Source: Apus apus
Taxonomy: Eukaryota > Chordata > Aves > Apodiformes > Apodidae
Length of the DNA: 64,000 nucleotides
Assembly: GCF_020740795.1 (NCBI RefSeq)
Contig: NC_067304.1
Location: 4,392,056-4,456,055, forward strand
Direction of reading: 5' to 3'
Part shown: piece by piece, positions 1 through 13,700 of the stretch
Layout of the letters: every line of letters starts with the position of its first letter
Position numbering within the stretch: position 1 is the first letter of the stretch
Made by a program: the position numbers and the translations under genes
Notes under the pieces: generated by a model
Told to the model about the DNA's origin: nothing
Database searches by the model: none
The model's input: only the letters and a program-made list of their open reading frames with translations

Positions 1-1884
1 ACTCAGGTAGTTTAATTTTCTCAAAAGTTCCTTGCTATGAGGAGATGGGTCTGGGGGTGGAGACCCCCGATGTGGTTCAGAGGCTCCCCCATGGGGATGC
101 CCATGCAGGCTGGCAGGATGGGGAGGCTGCCTCCTCCCCAGAAAGGTCACCTGTTCTAAACCCTCAGGTGCATTTATATTTAATCCCTCACACGAACAAT
201 TTTCCAGGCATATTTTGGTCTGGAAAGGACACTGCCAAGGTGAGCTGGCTCCCCTGCGGGCAGGAGGATGGAGCTGTTGTCAAGCAGCTCGAGCAGGAGC
301 CGCGCAGTCCCTGGAGGAGCTGCATCCATCACCTCCCCAGGGCATTTCTCATCAAAAGCTCTGGGGCTGCTGGCAGGAACCCCAGTGGGTCCCCCCTCTC
401 AGTACTGTGGAGCTGCACCCCAGGACCCCCTTGGCCCCCAGGGAGAGGAGAAGAGCATCCTTCCAGGCTGGGTACAGCTGGGACAGCAAGTTTCCCCGGG
501 GTCCGTGGAGGGGAAGAGCTTTCCTGGGAGCCACACGATGCCTCCAGCACACACAGGCTCCTGTCTGTGTGGACCACTTGGCTGAGGCCAAGCACTCTGT
601 GCACAGCTGCCTACGGCCCTAGCCCCGTCCCCTAGGGTCCCCATCCTCACTTCCCACCCACTTTCAGCACTCAGCATCTCCACAGTCAATGCAGGAGATG
701 CAGAGGTGACAGCTGTGGGAGAAGCGGTGGGTGGGCTGCTACTCACTGTGTCATCCCCCTGGGAGCACATCTGCCTCCTCTTGGCACCAGCAGCAGGGAT
801 CTAACTCTGTAAATACCCCCTAGATCAGGAGCTCCTGGGGGTCTGCAGCCCCCCCAGGCTGGGGCCACCTCTGGGCAGCAGGTGCCTGCCCCACAGATGT
901 TACTCCAGAGGGCGTTTAAGGAGCTGAGTGTCACTCCAGCATTTCAGTAGTGCATTAAACAACATGACTAACATTTGTCACATGTTTGTTCTCTCATCCT
1001 GTCCCCGAGAGGAGAAGCGTGTGTGGGGGAGTGCTTTATTTTCCATTTTAGAACATCTATACTTTTTCTGTGGCATTTGTGGCAGCAGGAGGAGCAGCAG
1101 AATGGGGGGCTCGGGGTGCAAGAGAGGACTGCCAGGGGCACCTCGTGGGGATAACTCTGCCCCACGATAAGATGGGATGGACTAGAAAGGATGGCATGGG
1201 ATGGGACAGTCCTCTACTGTGTCTGTGCAGTGTCTCTAAAGGGCTGCAGAGCCTTGGCTGGAGCTTCTGGGCAGGCCAGGGATATAAATAATTAATAGTC
1301 ATAATAATTCAGCACGACTTCTCAGCATGTGCCTGTGCTATAAGGTCATGGCAACAAGATCTCCTCTTTGTGCATCTGAAAGGTGAGGAAGAGGTTTGGG
1401 TGTCAGAGCAGAGCTGGAAAACCATTTAGGGAGAAACTGGGAGGTTTGTGTGACTGTCTGGGAACACCAGTCCTGGAGAGCCCAGCACAGCCCTGGCAAG
1501 GGCAGCACCCAGTTCTCCCATGGGACACTGCCAAAGAGCAGCATCCCAGGCAAAACAGTCACCCAAGGCACTGGTTTTCTGCAAGATATGTTGGTTTGGG
1601 TTAAAATGGCCAGGTCTGGCTTGTCCCCGAAGGGCCAGGACTCTGCTCTTGGTGCAGGCAGGGCAATGGGATGGGCACAGGGGTTCATGCAGCCCCTCCT
1701 GTCTTCTCTCATTTTAGCAATTAGTTTCCATCAGTGGATAAGCTCACAAGGAGGAGGCAGGGAGTGTGACCGTGCTCAGCCAAACCCTGTGCCTTGGACT
1801 GACCCTGATCCACTTACCAGGATGGGAAGCAGGAGCTGCTCTTTTGAAGTCCACAGGAGCAAGTCCCCGTAGCTGAGCAGGAGA

Positions 1885-2180
1885 CTCTGGCTGCATTAGT
1901 GAAAAGGACAAAGAAAACGAAGATATTTTTGCATTAATCTTAGTGTTTTACAGCTGTCTACACTAAAAATTAATCTCTATATCCATTGCATTAGTTATTA
2001 AGCAACGGCTGCTCCAAAATAGCCCGAGCAGACACACTGTTCTGAGCCACGAGTGGCTTCATGCCAGAAAAATGCCTCTGCTTTGGAAGTGCAGTAATAT
2101 CCCAGAGTAACACAAGAAAACAGAGTTCTTACATCAGCAAATTCTCTGTGATAACCATTGCAGAGCAGCTTGTTCGTGGT
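1885..2180. promoter_or_regulatory. AT-rich candidate conserved non-coding element
   Basis: This patch departs from the GC-rich intron around it. It carries several TAAT homeodomain-type cores and a CAGCTG E-box within about 150 bases. It has no open reading frame of note and no repeat character. Calling it regulatory is inference from composition only; a cross-bird alignment would decide it. Confidence 0.2.
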
Positions 2181-2534
2181 GACCACTCCCAACCACTCTT
2201 TAATGGAGACAAGCCTTTAGCGTGACAAGCCCTCGGTCTGGTGGGGTTCAAGGAGAGCAGGGCTGGGATTCCTTCTTTTGCTTCCCTTTTTTCCCGTGCA
2301 GATCCCTTCCTGCCCTGCCAGGAGCCCTACCTGCAGAACCCACCTCCAGCTGGAGCTGGGAAAACATCCTCTCCTTTACTACCAGCTTCACTTTACCCTC
2401 AAGGCAGGGAGTTGGTTGTTTCTTTTCACTTGGACTTCCTAAAGGGCTAACTCTGCATTCAAGGCAAGGGGGTTAGAAATCTGTGGATTTATAGTTATTA
2501 CCTATCTAATGCTGTCTCTGTTTCCATAGAGATT

Positions 2535-2544
2535 CTATAAATAG
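2535..2544. promoter_or_regulatory. Consensus MEF2 site in TMCC2 intron
   Basis: The bases CTATAAATAG match the MEF2 consensus YTAWWWWTAR exactly. The site sits in an AT-rich patch (about 2,480-2,660) that contrasts with the GC-rich surroundings. Function is inferred from the motif only. Confidence 0.3.
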
Positions 2545-4261
2545 AATAAAATTTAAATCACAATTTCCTGAAGTAGCGATTCTGCACCGTAGATTTATTT
2601 TATATTTCTTAGGAAAACCCAAAAAGCTGGAAATGTTAATTATGAATGGGCAACAGAAGGATTAAAGGCTTTGCCTGTAGTGCTCAGTGACACAGGATCT
2701 AATTGCTGACTCCTTGTTAATATTACAGGTGTGAGAAGAATTAGGCCGTTATGGATTGTGGCTTTAATGCCTGGGGTTTTTAGGAGATGGAGCCCTTTCT
2801 GTTTGGCCAGGAAATCCTGCATCTCCTGGAGGTCATGTCTCCAACATCACTGCTTTTCCTAAAATGTGTGGCTTTTGCCAAGAGTCCACCGGGGTTCTGA
2901 GGAGCTCGTGGGTCAGAGCCCACTTCACCCGGGTTTTCAAGCATGAATAAATGGCAGTGCCACCCTTACGGGAACCAGCATCCCTGGGGAGAGACCCAGC
3001 CACAGTAAATCCGTGGTGAGATGCCCCTCAACGTCAGCAGGGTCAGGATTGGTGTCCTCAAAAGGGGGGTGCTTGGCTTGACTCCAAAATCAAGACAGCG
3101 AGCAACAAGGCAGACTCATGCCTTGTCATCTGTGGGGTTCCTGGCAGCTGAGGCTGCTTCAGGAGGCAAAAGGATCTTTTGACATCCCAAGATCATCTGT
3201 TTTCTGCCTGGGATCTGTGATGGACCAGGGAGCTGGGATCTGCTGAGCTCTTTGCAGATGCTGGAAGTTGCTGCCCATGCCATTGCCCCCCAGTTTACCT
3301 CAGACAGGGGATTGTGGAGGGCACTCAGCCAAAATCTCCCGTGGATGTAAATCTGGGTGTCTCAGTGACTGCAGGGAAACTGCTCCCGGCTGACCCAGCT
3401 GTAATCAAGAGCACGATCTGTTCCACCATCCATATTGCATGACTTCACTGTGGCCATGGCTGGCATCCACCCCCATTCCCAGAAAGAGAAAAGCCGTGTG
3501 CTCCGTGGGAACGTGAGTCTCAGCCCTCAGGGAGAGGAAGACCCAGGGGTATCTGGGGGACCAGCATGACCCCATCTCCTGCTGAAAACCAGTTCCTGTC
3601 CAGCAGAGACCAGGTTTGGTGGCACTGGGCCATGAGATTTGGTTTCACCCCCATAAACAAGGCCATCCTGCTCTGTGCTGCACTTGCAGGTCATGGAAAA
3701 TCCCCGGCCTGATCCTTCCTGGAGCACGTTTTGGAGAGCAGGTGGCTCCTGGCAGCATGTTGGTGGCTGAGGCTCCAAGGCTGGGAGCAGCCACAGCTTT
3801 TCTAGCTAAGAAAAGAGCTGATCCATTCCAGCTGCCTGCAGGGCTGGGTCTCTGCATGGCACCTGGTGGTGGCTGTGGCAGGCACCCTCCTCCCTCTGCT
3901 GCTCTGAAGGGTCTTTCTGCTTCTCTTGCTCCTTTTGGGGGTGTCCAGGAGACCTTCCCCCAGCTTGGGTCATGCTGTTGGAGCTGCACACCTGAGCCGG
4001 TGTGCTCAGCTCTGCATGCCTTCAACCAGCTACTCATGTTTAATAATTTCCATGGTTATAAAGTGCAGAGCTGGCACCAAGGCTTGTTCCCTTTTGCAGA
4101 TCCCTTTGGGCTGGCGTGGAGTCCCCAGAGCCCTCCAGAAGCTCTTTAGCCCCTGGAGCTTCACACTTTGGTTCGGCGTGAGCGCGGTGTCCCCTCTGCC
4201 AAAGCGGGGCGATGCCGTCCCTTCCTGCCGGCAACAGGCTCTTTTCTCTCCTCTCCTCCAG

Positions 4262-4768
4262 AAAATCCAGCAGCTCTCCGAAGGGTCCATGTTTGGCCAT
4301 GGCCTGAAGCACCTTTTCCACAGCCGCCGGCGGTCGCGGGAGCGGGAGCACCAGAACTCGCAGGAGTCGCTGCCGCCACCCTACGGCGCGTCCGACCACG
4401 ACTCCCCCGACGAGAAGGAGAGGTCCCCGGAGATGCACCGCGTCTCCTACGCCGTGTCCCTGCACGACCTGCCCGCCCGGCCCACCGCCTTCAACCGCGT
4501 CCTGCAGCAGATCCGCTCTCGCCCCTCCATCAAGCGCGGCACCAGCCTGCACAGCGGCAGCCGGCGAGCCAAGAGCGGCTCGTTGGAGCCCCAGAAAGGG
4601 AGTCCCCACCTCCTCCGCAAGGCCCCCCAGGACAGCAGCCTCACCGCCATCCTGCATCAGCACCAGGGCCGCCCCAGGTCCTCCTCCACCACCGACACTG
4701 CCATCCTGCTGGCTGAGAGCGGGGCTGTCTACCTGCTCACCGAGGACACCGAGTGCCTGGCCGATAAG
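4262..4768 (+). CDS. TMCC2: TMCC2 coding exon specific to the long isoform
   Basis: The exon encodes 169 residues from [17 protein letters not shown] to ECLADK. The acceptor AG is at 4,260-4,261 and the donor GT follows AAG at 4,768; both borders are phase 0. Landmarks are a serine/arginine-rich basic block, the acidic [17 protein letters not shown] segment and a well-kept [20 protein letters not shown] segment. The surrounding frame stays open for about 340 bases upstream and 140 bases downstream, but those extensions are intronic. The exon is very CpG-rich, as are the start regions of the neighbouring genes. Confidence 0.93.
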
Positions 4769-7700
4769 GTGAGGCTGCTGACAAGTGGTTTGGGGCCACC
4801 AGCCCATCTGGGGAGGGGGCTGGGCTGGGTGCACCTCAAAATGCTGTCAGGAGGAGACCGTCCCTTGGGGCAGCAGATGTGCAGCACGGCAAATGGCACC
4901 CTGGAGTGAGCCTTGGTCTGGAGGCTGCTGGGGTTGAGGTTCCCCTGGTGGGGAGGTGAAGGCAGGGACATGCCCCGCTCCGATGCCCAGAGTGGGATTT
5001 GAGGGGGAGTGAAAGGGACCTGGGAAGGGCTGTGTGACAGTGGGGTGGGATTGGAGGGGGTCTTGGGCACCTGCAAGGGTGGGGCCAGCAGCTGCATATT
5101 GGTCCTGTCCGAAGTGATTCTCAAATGGCTCATGTGGAGCTGACAGGCTGGTCTGTCCATCCCGTGTTTAGCCTCATTAAGGATGAAACAGCTGAGATGA
5201 GAACAGCACAGAGCTGCTCTGGGTGCTAGTGGGATTCTCCGTGTCAACTTCTCTCCTTCCCCCTTGGATCTCGGGGCGGGGTGTCACACTCTAAAAGCCC
5301 TCTCTGCAGCCCTGAGATGCAACCTCTTTTTTTCCCCCCAATTTACCTGAAAACAGCAGCAGGTGTTACCCCACCCAGCAGCTCTTCTCTCCTTGGCACC
5401 AAGTCTCCAAGAGGGAAATCTGACCAGGGCACTTCTGTTGCCCTCTGAGCTAATGGAAAGAGGATCAACCAGATACTTTTTCTTTCTGTTTTCACTTGGC
5501 AGTTTCAGCACTGAGCTGCAGCTGACACAGCTTGCAGTGGGTGCCAGTGTCCATGCAATAGCCATGTGGGGACAGGACCACCACCATGCCTGGGAAATCT
5601 GGTCCCAGAGGACAGACACTTGTTATATTTACAAGAAACAGTTGCCCAGGTCCCCTAGTCTCCCCTCCACAGTGTGCAAATCAGGGCACCCCAACTCTTC
5701 CCTGGCAGTTCCTGCCCTGGACCAAGTGCTCAAGCAGGGCCAGGAGCCATTCAAGTTGTTAATTTGAGCATCTGCAGCCAGAATTTCTTGCACCTTGCAA
5801 GAAAGGCATTGGCCTTGCATAGAGCCTGGTCCTGCTGAGCCCTGGGGGGTTGTGTCTGAAACCTGGAGCCAAAGCAGCTCACACTGGGCCAGAAGCACCT
5901 GGAGAGAGATAAGAGCAGAGCAGGCCCATGTCTGCTCACAAAGCAGCACAAAGACCATGAAAAGGGGATGAATAATTAACTGCATATGACACAAAGAGTA
6001 ATAAGAAGAGAGACGATACTGGGTCCTTTGTGGGGCAGTGGAAAAATAACCTATTTAGAGAAACAAGAGCTATGTGATATTCTCATGCCGTATTATTTTT
6101 CCATAGCCCTCAGGAAATGCAGCCTCCTCCTGCCCTCCTGGTGCTGCCATGCCCAGGGCTTCAGAACACCCAGCACAGCTCTGCCCAACCTCACCACCTG
6201 GGTTTGCACCAGGGCTTTGGGCCAGCCAGGGCCTCATATCACCCCTGCCCTGTCCCACTGGGCTCAGACACCTCTGCCTCCTCCCCGATTCACCCCAAAA
6301 ACGTTTGGAAGCCGCTGCCCCAGGGGTGCCCAGGGCCCCTGTGGAAAAGCCATTTCCCCCTCCCAGAAATGTCATGCTGAGTTTTCCATCCGTTGTGTAA
6401 GGACCTGAGCACGTGCTGGAGTAATCCCTGATGGGATCACTCAGCCTCAGCAAGTGGTTTCTAAACAGCTATTGATCTCCTGTCCTCACCAGTGCTGGGC
6501 CACCCTGAGCCCTGCTGGGGCTGGGCACAGTCCCCTCATCCTGTGCACCCTTCAAGTCCCCCCAGGAGGCAGCTCCTGGCATGGGGAGCACCACCAAGCA
6601 GTAACCCCCAGCTGAGGTGGGGGTCTGTCACCAGCACCACACATCCTGCAGGGACCAAGCTGGGAATCAAGGCTTGGCTTCACAGGGTGATGCCCACCTG
6701 GAGCACACGTGTTTGTGTCCCCCCCACCCCCACAGCCTTCCCTGCTGCCCTCTGCCTACCTTGTTCATGTGAAGACCAGCTCTGGTGAGGGTGGGATGAC
6801 AGTGAGGTGGCCCGATGTCCCCTGGCTCCCATTGGCAGTTGCACACAGCTTGGAACTGATGTTTTTGCTGGCTGATTCTGCCCCGAGAACCTCAGCTGTG
6901 CCGTGTGTCCTGTGGGGCACATGCTCCCTGCTCTGCCCCAGCACAGATCTCTGGTGAGCCCATTGGATGGGCAGGGGGGGTGGCTTCTTGGGGGCTATGG
7001 GTACCAGGAGCACCACTGGATTTCAAGCAGCCCCTCTCCCATGCATCTCATCCTGCCTGGCTTCCTTGCTTAGCCAAAGCAAGGGGGTGTCTTTGGGGTG
7101 TTGGTTGGGGTCAGTGTACTTGGGATGTGTGTTGGTGTCTGTATATTCAGGGCAGGTGTTGGTGTATTGGGGGCGTTTGTTGGTGCTGGTGTGTCCAAGG
7201 GAGCCCATGGCCAGTGTTGGTTTCACACGAGGACACTCCAGCTTGTGGACATGGTGGCACGTGTGACAGTAGTGGTGTGGCTGGGATAGGCTGCAGTCAG
7301 GGAGCACGGGTGGCAATGGGAACGTAGCAGAGAGCTTTCTTACCTCACTAATCTCCTCCTGGTGACCTGCCAGCCCTGGCATTACCGGCAGGGACGGCAG
7401 CTGAGGCCCCGGCAGCAGCGGCCGTGGGGTGTCCCCGCAGACCTCGGTGGGGTCCGCCAAGGCCCCGTGCTGGCGGGACAGAGCATCCCGGGGGGACCCT
7501 CGTCCCCGTCGGGGCGGCCGGAGCCGGACAGGGGGGGCCGCGGGGTTTTGTGCCTGGTGCTGCCGGGGAGCTGCGCGGACGCCTGCGAGGACTGCGGGAT
7601 GGTTCATGTCCAGGTGAGCCCCCGCCGTGCACCGGGGCCGCTCCGAGCCCCCCAGCCCACCCCCCGCAGCCGTGGGGAGCGAGCGGGAGGGAGCCCGTGG

Positions 7701-10700
7701 GAGCGGTGGCCGTTAGAGGGCAGCGTTACCGCACCGGCGTGCTCGGGTGTCTGTCCGTCCGTCCGTCTGTCCGTGCGCAGCCCCAGCCGGCTTCTCGCAG
7801 GGGTATCCGCTCACACGTGTCACGAATGCAAGTGCTCAGCCCCGGCTCGGACCCGCCGACCATCCCTGGCCGGGCTCGCTGCCCGCCTGCCCTCGGTGTC
7901 CCTCGGCAAGTGACAGCACCAGCTGCCACCGCTGTCCCCGTGCCCTCCCGCGGCCGCCTTGGCCCCCAGCACGGATGCTTCTTCCGTGAGACACAGGGGA
8001 GGGACGTGGGGAGCAGGGGGGGGTTCGTGCCACGTCTCTGCTTTGGGCTCTCGGGCCAGGCCGGCTGCTGAGCAGCCACAAGCTGCACTGATTTATGAGC
8101 TGGTAGCCCCGGCCTGCCCTTTCCCTGCTCCCTTCTCCTCCCTCTGCCCCCCTGAGGCCTGCCGACCCTCTGCAGGAGGTGGTCTGCATCCTGGGGGCTC
8201 TGCCTTGCAGGGGGGACCTGACCTTACAGCCCCATCCCCACCTTCCTGCTGCCTCAAGGGCACCAGTGCTCCCAGCACAGGGCAGGATTCATCCTGCTAA
8301 ATTTAGATGCCTGCCAGGTCAGTGGCTATATCAGGGTGAGAGGATTAGAGCCAGCAGGGAGAAACCCACCCCTTCTGAGCGTCCACCCGGGGGCTGCTAT
8401 GGCCATGGGCATGGAGGGCTTTGGGCAAAGAGGTGGCCAGGAGGCTGCAGGACAGCTCAGCCCTTGCCCCGGCAGCTCAGGGCACTCAGGCAAAGTTCAT
8501 CTCCCCTACTCGGGCATCTGTGTTCTGGCTGCAGTGTTTCCAGCTCAGCCCTGGCTCCCTCCAGCCCCACAGGCATCCAGCTGCCTTCGGTTCCAGGGCA
8601 GGGAGGTGGTTTCTCACCTCCCACAGCTCCAGTTACCCAGAACTTCTCCCAGTGGACAAGTGGGATGGGGACAGGGATGGGGACTCTGCTTAGCCCAGCC
8701 CAGACCTCCAAGGGCTGGTACAGCCCATCAGGGCACTAAGCAAGAAATGCTGTTAAAATCCCAGAGGAAGGAGCTAAAATAGGCCAGCAGTGACTACAAA
8801 AGTGAATAGATGGTGTGAAGCTGCCCCCTCCCTGCAGCTCCATGGCCAGGCATCCCCCTGGCATCCAGGCAGGGTCCCGAGGGGATGAGCTGGGGAGCAC
8901 CAGCATGCAGAGACCCTACAAGTGCCAAGGGATTTGGGGGGAACTGCTGACCTTGGCTGCAATAAGGAAGCTGGAGGGGGGAAGGTACTCATGTCCAGGT
9001 TGGCTTCCACTTCTCTGCCTCCATCTCCTCGAGTGTCGCAGGGGAATGAGAGTCCATGAGTGCAGGGTGGGTGGTGATGGGAACTGTCTCCCTCACTCCC
9101 ATTGGGATGGTGCTTCAAGGAGCAGTTAGGGAAAAGCAGATAATAGCTGTGAAGACAAAGATTGCTGCTTAATTAATTCAGGAGAAGAAGAATATCAGAC
9201 TCTGGTACTGATTCACCCCCTAGGAAAAGACATCGTGTTCCTCAGCCTTGGCTGACATATGGCTGTTGTTCCCAGCCCACCAGCAGCTCCTGCTCTCCAG
9301 CAGGCATCAGGAACGTGGGGGATTTGGGCCGAGCAGGCGGCTGGTGTGTGAGGTGGATGCCCAGAGGAACAGGGCAGGGTTGGGGGAGCAAGGGCTCATG
9401 TCCTTGCCACAGTCTGTCCTGCCTGTTCCCAGTCAGGGGGCTGGGTTGTAGCCCAGAGCAGGATTTGGCTCCTGAGCCAGGATGAGCAAAGCAGGGTCCT
9501 ACCTTGTGATTCTACCTTTTCCTGCCTCTTCCCAAAACCCTTCCTATATAAGCCACCAAAAAATCCCTCCTGGCTGCACAATCGCCCTGTTAGAGGTGAC
9601 AAAGCCCAGGGGCAGCACAGGCTGGGGGTGCTGCTGGTGGTTTTCATGCTGTGTCACCCAGCAAGTGAAAGAGCATCACCACATTTGGAGCTCCCAGGAT
9701 TACTCCCTCCAGTACCAACAACAGTGGGACTTTTTCCAAAAGATTCCCCCAGCGTAAGCAGGGCCCCGATTAGTTTCACCCATGAGGGATGGTCACTGAA
9801 TCATCTCCACAGAGGTGTCCCCTCCCTATGACCACAAGGGATGGTGACTGAGCCAGAGGATGTGGTATTGAGTTGGGAAATGCTGGGCTCAGCATGGTAT
9901 GGATGGGCACGGAGGAACCAGGCCTCCTCTGCCTGCTGCCACCAAGAGCCCCGTGAGGTGCTGACACCATCCCAGCTCGGATGGGGACCTGAGAGCCACG
10001 GTAGCTCATTTGCTTGCTCTGTGCTGTTTGAAGGCAGCAGGGCCAGGCAGCGCTTGGTGGTGCTGTTTCTTCTCCCAGCACAGTTGGAGGAGCGGGACCG
10101 GTCCCTTCAGCACCCGCAGCCTGTTCCTGCTCCCCCGGGCTCCCTCCCTGCTCACCAGCCGGTGCTGCTTGTTCTTGGCTGCCTCAGAGCCTGGTGGTGC
10201 CTCCTCTGCAAGCACAAGATGAAGGCTCCTCTGCCGCTCCAACTCCATAACCACAGCCATGACAGAGGGAGAGGATCCGGCTGCCTCATGGGGCACCAGC
10301 CCAGTGCTTTGCCGGAGTGACCAGGGCATCCTCATGCTGGAACCACATCCTCCCAACTCCTGTCCTGGGAAAAGGATATTGCTCTTAAATTCTCTGCTGG
10401 GTGTCTTTGTGAGTACCCCGCTCCGCGCTCCTTCTTGCTGCAAGGCAAGGACTCAGGATGTCTGGGAATAAGGGGTGTGGAGCAAGGTGGTACCTGCAGG
10501 TGAAGGTCAGGCTGCAGCTTGAGGTTCAGGAGCAGTGCTTCTTTCCAGATCTTCACCTGTATCAGCATCCTGGCTCCAAATAATCCACATGCAGCTTTCC
10601 CAGCCTGGTCGAGGACACTACTGCAGCTTGACTGGTTTTCCTCCTTTTTTTGGTACTGGTTTTTCTGCACCAAGCCCAGCCCCAGCTGCTGCCCATGCCA

Positions 10701-13700
10701 GGCAGTGAAGGCAGAGCCTGAGTCCCAGAGTTGCTGTGTGTTTGTGCTGCACCACTGGTGAAGTGTCTCTGGGTTGAGATGCTCAGACCAGGATGTTGCA
10801 GGCTTTCAGGGCCAGATTCTGCACCAGCACATATTGAAGGTGCTGTGATTTTTGTAGTCATCCAGGGATCTCCTTTGCATGGGAGCTGGGGTTCATTTAT
10901 GTCTAAATTTGCATCTTACAGACAGGCCTAAAAAACATAGCTGCCACCTTCTAAGCAGCAGACTAAATCTCCTAAAGCAGAGCTGGCGCTAGGGATGAAG
11001 GGAAGTCCACTGCTAACCCCCTGGGTAATTCCCTTGCAAATCCCCACTTTTCCCATGCCAGCAGGGAAATACATTCCTGGCTCAGAGCAGCCCAAGCAGA
11101 GGCTGCTGCTTCTGTGGTGGTTTCCTTCCATAGCCCATGGCAGCCCCTGCCCCAGACCTCTCAGAGCTGCCTCCTGGAAGCATTCCCACAGGGATGCTTG
11201 GCTGCTGTTGCAAGGGCAGTGCCCATGGTGAGGTTTAGGGGAGCTCAGGTTTGCAGGATACCCAGCTCAGAGGTGCAGTGTCACACCCAGAACCTCTCCA
11301 ATGCAGCAGGTTACACTTCCAGGGTACAGACAGATGTAGGGGCAGCCTGGGACATGATGGGAAGCATGAGGTTTGTCTCAGCTGTGGGAGCAGCATGGTA
11401 TTCCCCATTACACATGCATCTAGGTCACCATCAGCTCATGGGTCTGCTCTCTCACAATTCAGTGTGTGGCTGAAAATACTTCCTAAGCTGTGCCTGTTTT
11501 GTTGCCTTTTGGTGAGAAATAACTAAACCTGAGAGCTGTAAACAAACCTTTCTCATTTAGGCCATTGTCTGCAGCTGCACAGATGCTCTGATCTGCAGCC
11601 ACGGTTGGTTTGAGGTTTCAAACAGCATCACAGGGCACGTTGAGGGATTTGCTCTTGCCCAGCAGAAGGCTCTGGGCTTCAGCTCTGCTTCCCTCAATTG
11701 CTCTGATCTGGGCCTGATCCTGCAGCACTGGCTGCATCGACCCTGCTCTGGGTATCCCCATGGGCTTGGGCTAGATCAAACGCACAAGCTCCAGGTCTCA
11801 TTTCTCACCCAGGACCTTTGCCTTGACCCCTCACCAGCTCCACTGGCCCTGGCATAAATGCAGCCCCTGGGAGGGTGACTCTAGATGGGCACCAGCTTCC
11901 ACAGACCCGGAGCCTCCTGTTGTCCCCTGCTTGCTTTTCATCCACCCCATGTAAGATCTTTTAATGGCACGTGAAGTATCAAACTCTTGTACCTGGTGGG
12001 TCAGCAGGATGTTTTTCCCATGCACTGCGTGGTCTCCCGTGGCAGGATCGGGTCGGTGCAGCCTTTCCCATCCCCAACAGGTCGGCAGCGCTGACACCCA
12101 ACACAGGCGGCTGCTTCCCGGCTTTTAGCTCCCTCGGGCTGCCCAGCTCCGTGCTTGACAACTGTGTTCTTCCCGTGCCTCGGGCTCCTCGGGGGTTTTG
12201 CTTTGCGCACACCCTCCGCCTGCCTCTCGCGGGCTTTATGTCCTGCTATGTGACACAGCAGATGACAACAGCTCGTCCCGACCCCCTGCGTCAGGGCACC
12301 GGCAGCGTATGGGGCTGGAGGCGTGGGAATATCCCGCCAGAGGGACGAAGGGGGGGGTTTAGCGTTACAGCCCTGAAAGCTCCAGTCGCTGAGCGCTGTA
12401 GCAGCTCCGGCAGATTTCCGGACTCGGCAATCCCGGCGGCGGCCATCGGCCCAGCCCTGCGGGAACCCAGCGGGGACACGGGGACAGCCCTGACGGGGGC
12501 TGCGGGAGGGCTCTCCTCCTCCTCCTCCTCCCCCTGAACTTTGCTGCCGCCCGCCGCCGCTGCCCCCAGCCCCGCACCTGCCATGGCAGCCCCCCCTGCC
12601 CGCCCCGGGACCCCGCGGGGACGCGCCTGAGCTGCCCACGCCGACTAACCCCGGGGGACCCAGCCCTGCCCGCCATGGAGGTAGGTCCCGGCACTTGTTG
12701 GGGTTTGAATCTAACCACGGAGAGGATGGTGATGGGCAGGGAGACCCGCGGGGGGGGCTTTCGGTACCTCGGTTTCTGGCGCTCGGTTGAATGAAACCCA
12801 GCGGGGCGGTCGGGGCCGGCGGAGCGCAGGGGAAGGGAGCTCCGCTGGGAGCCGAAACCCTCGGTGTGCCTCCCTGCGTTGTGCAAGGGAAAAAAAAAAT
12901 CACAGTCAGGCTGGTAAATTAGCGCGGGCAGCTGCTGCCGACCCCGCTGTCTGTCCAGGGGTGGCACGGGAGCAGGCAGGGGGCACAGGGCTGCCTGCTT
13001 CGGGCTCTGCTGCAGGCTTGGAAGGAGGGTGGGAAGGGTGAGTCAGGGCTCCTGCTTCTATTTTAGCGCCTGGGGTGGTTAAGGCGGCCTGGTGGGAATA
13101 GCAGCGCGGCTCCGAGAGGCACGGGGCTGCGAACGCACGTGGGGACGGGGACAGGACTGTCCCCTGCCATGCTGGGCTAATTGCACTCACCGACACACAC
13201 GGCTGCTGTCCCAAATTACACTGATCAAGCGCTCTGAGGAAGAGGGGCCATGGAAGCACCCACATTTCATGATGCCACCAAATCAACCTGCCCACATCCA
13301 CTGCCCACCTGCATCTCTGCTGTGGCCACCAAGGACCCGGTGGCACCCAAGCTGTGGAGCTGCCGGAGCACACAGCAGCCCCTCAGGTCCTCCCTGCCTG
13401 CCAGCATTCCTCGACAGCTCATTGTGCTTATTTTTTCCATGCTTGAAGGTGCATACTGTCCATCCCACAGCCATTTCTTCCCCGGGTTGGATTTCAGCTG
13501 GGAACCACAGTCACACTCTGTAGGGAAGGTCCTCGCTCAAGGTTGATGCAGCAGGAGCCTCAGAGCTCACTCTGCTGCGCTTCCCAGTAGCTACAGGGTA
13601 CAAAAAAAAAGACAACAGTTCAGGGCTTAAGTGTCTTGAGAGTTTTGTTTCTGAACTTGGCAATAATTTCAATTGAAATTTAAATCTCTCCCAGTCATGT

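Larger units (their letters stand above)
1..4261 (+). other. Intron of TMCC2 (long isoform), left part outside the window
   Basis: No coding exon is supported here. The exon that follows starts in phase 0 with residues KIQQLSEGS, which in the family lie well inside the long isoform, so its first coding exon must be left of base 1. None of the open frames in this stretch resembles the known TMCC2 N-terminus (basic start followed by a glutamine run). The stretch is ordinary unique intronic DNA with two AT-rich patches, listed separately. Confidence 0.7.
12380..12690 (+). promoter_or_regulatory. CpG island: internal promoter of short TMCC2 isoform
   Basis: This stretch is dense in CpG and CCG/CTC repeats, ends at the short first exon (ATG at 12,675) and lies 3.5 kb upstream of the shared exon at 16,217. 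It has no TATA box near the start codon, as is usual for CpG-island promoters. The combination of CpG island, optimal Kozak context and immediate splice donor supports a promoter for a 462-residue isoform. Confidence 0.55.

Noticed and set aside
3926-4909. A 327-codon frame around the TMCC2 exon
   Set aside because: Only 4,262-4,768 is exon; the flanks lie beyond clear AG and GT borders and have no TMCC2 similarity.
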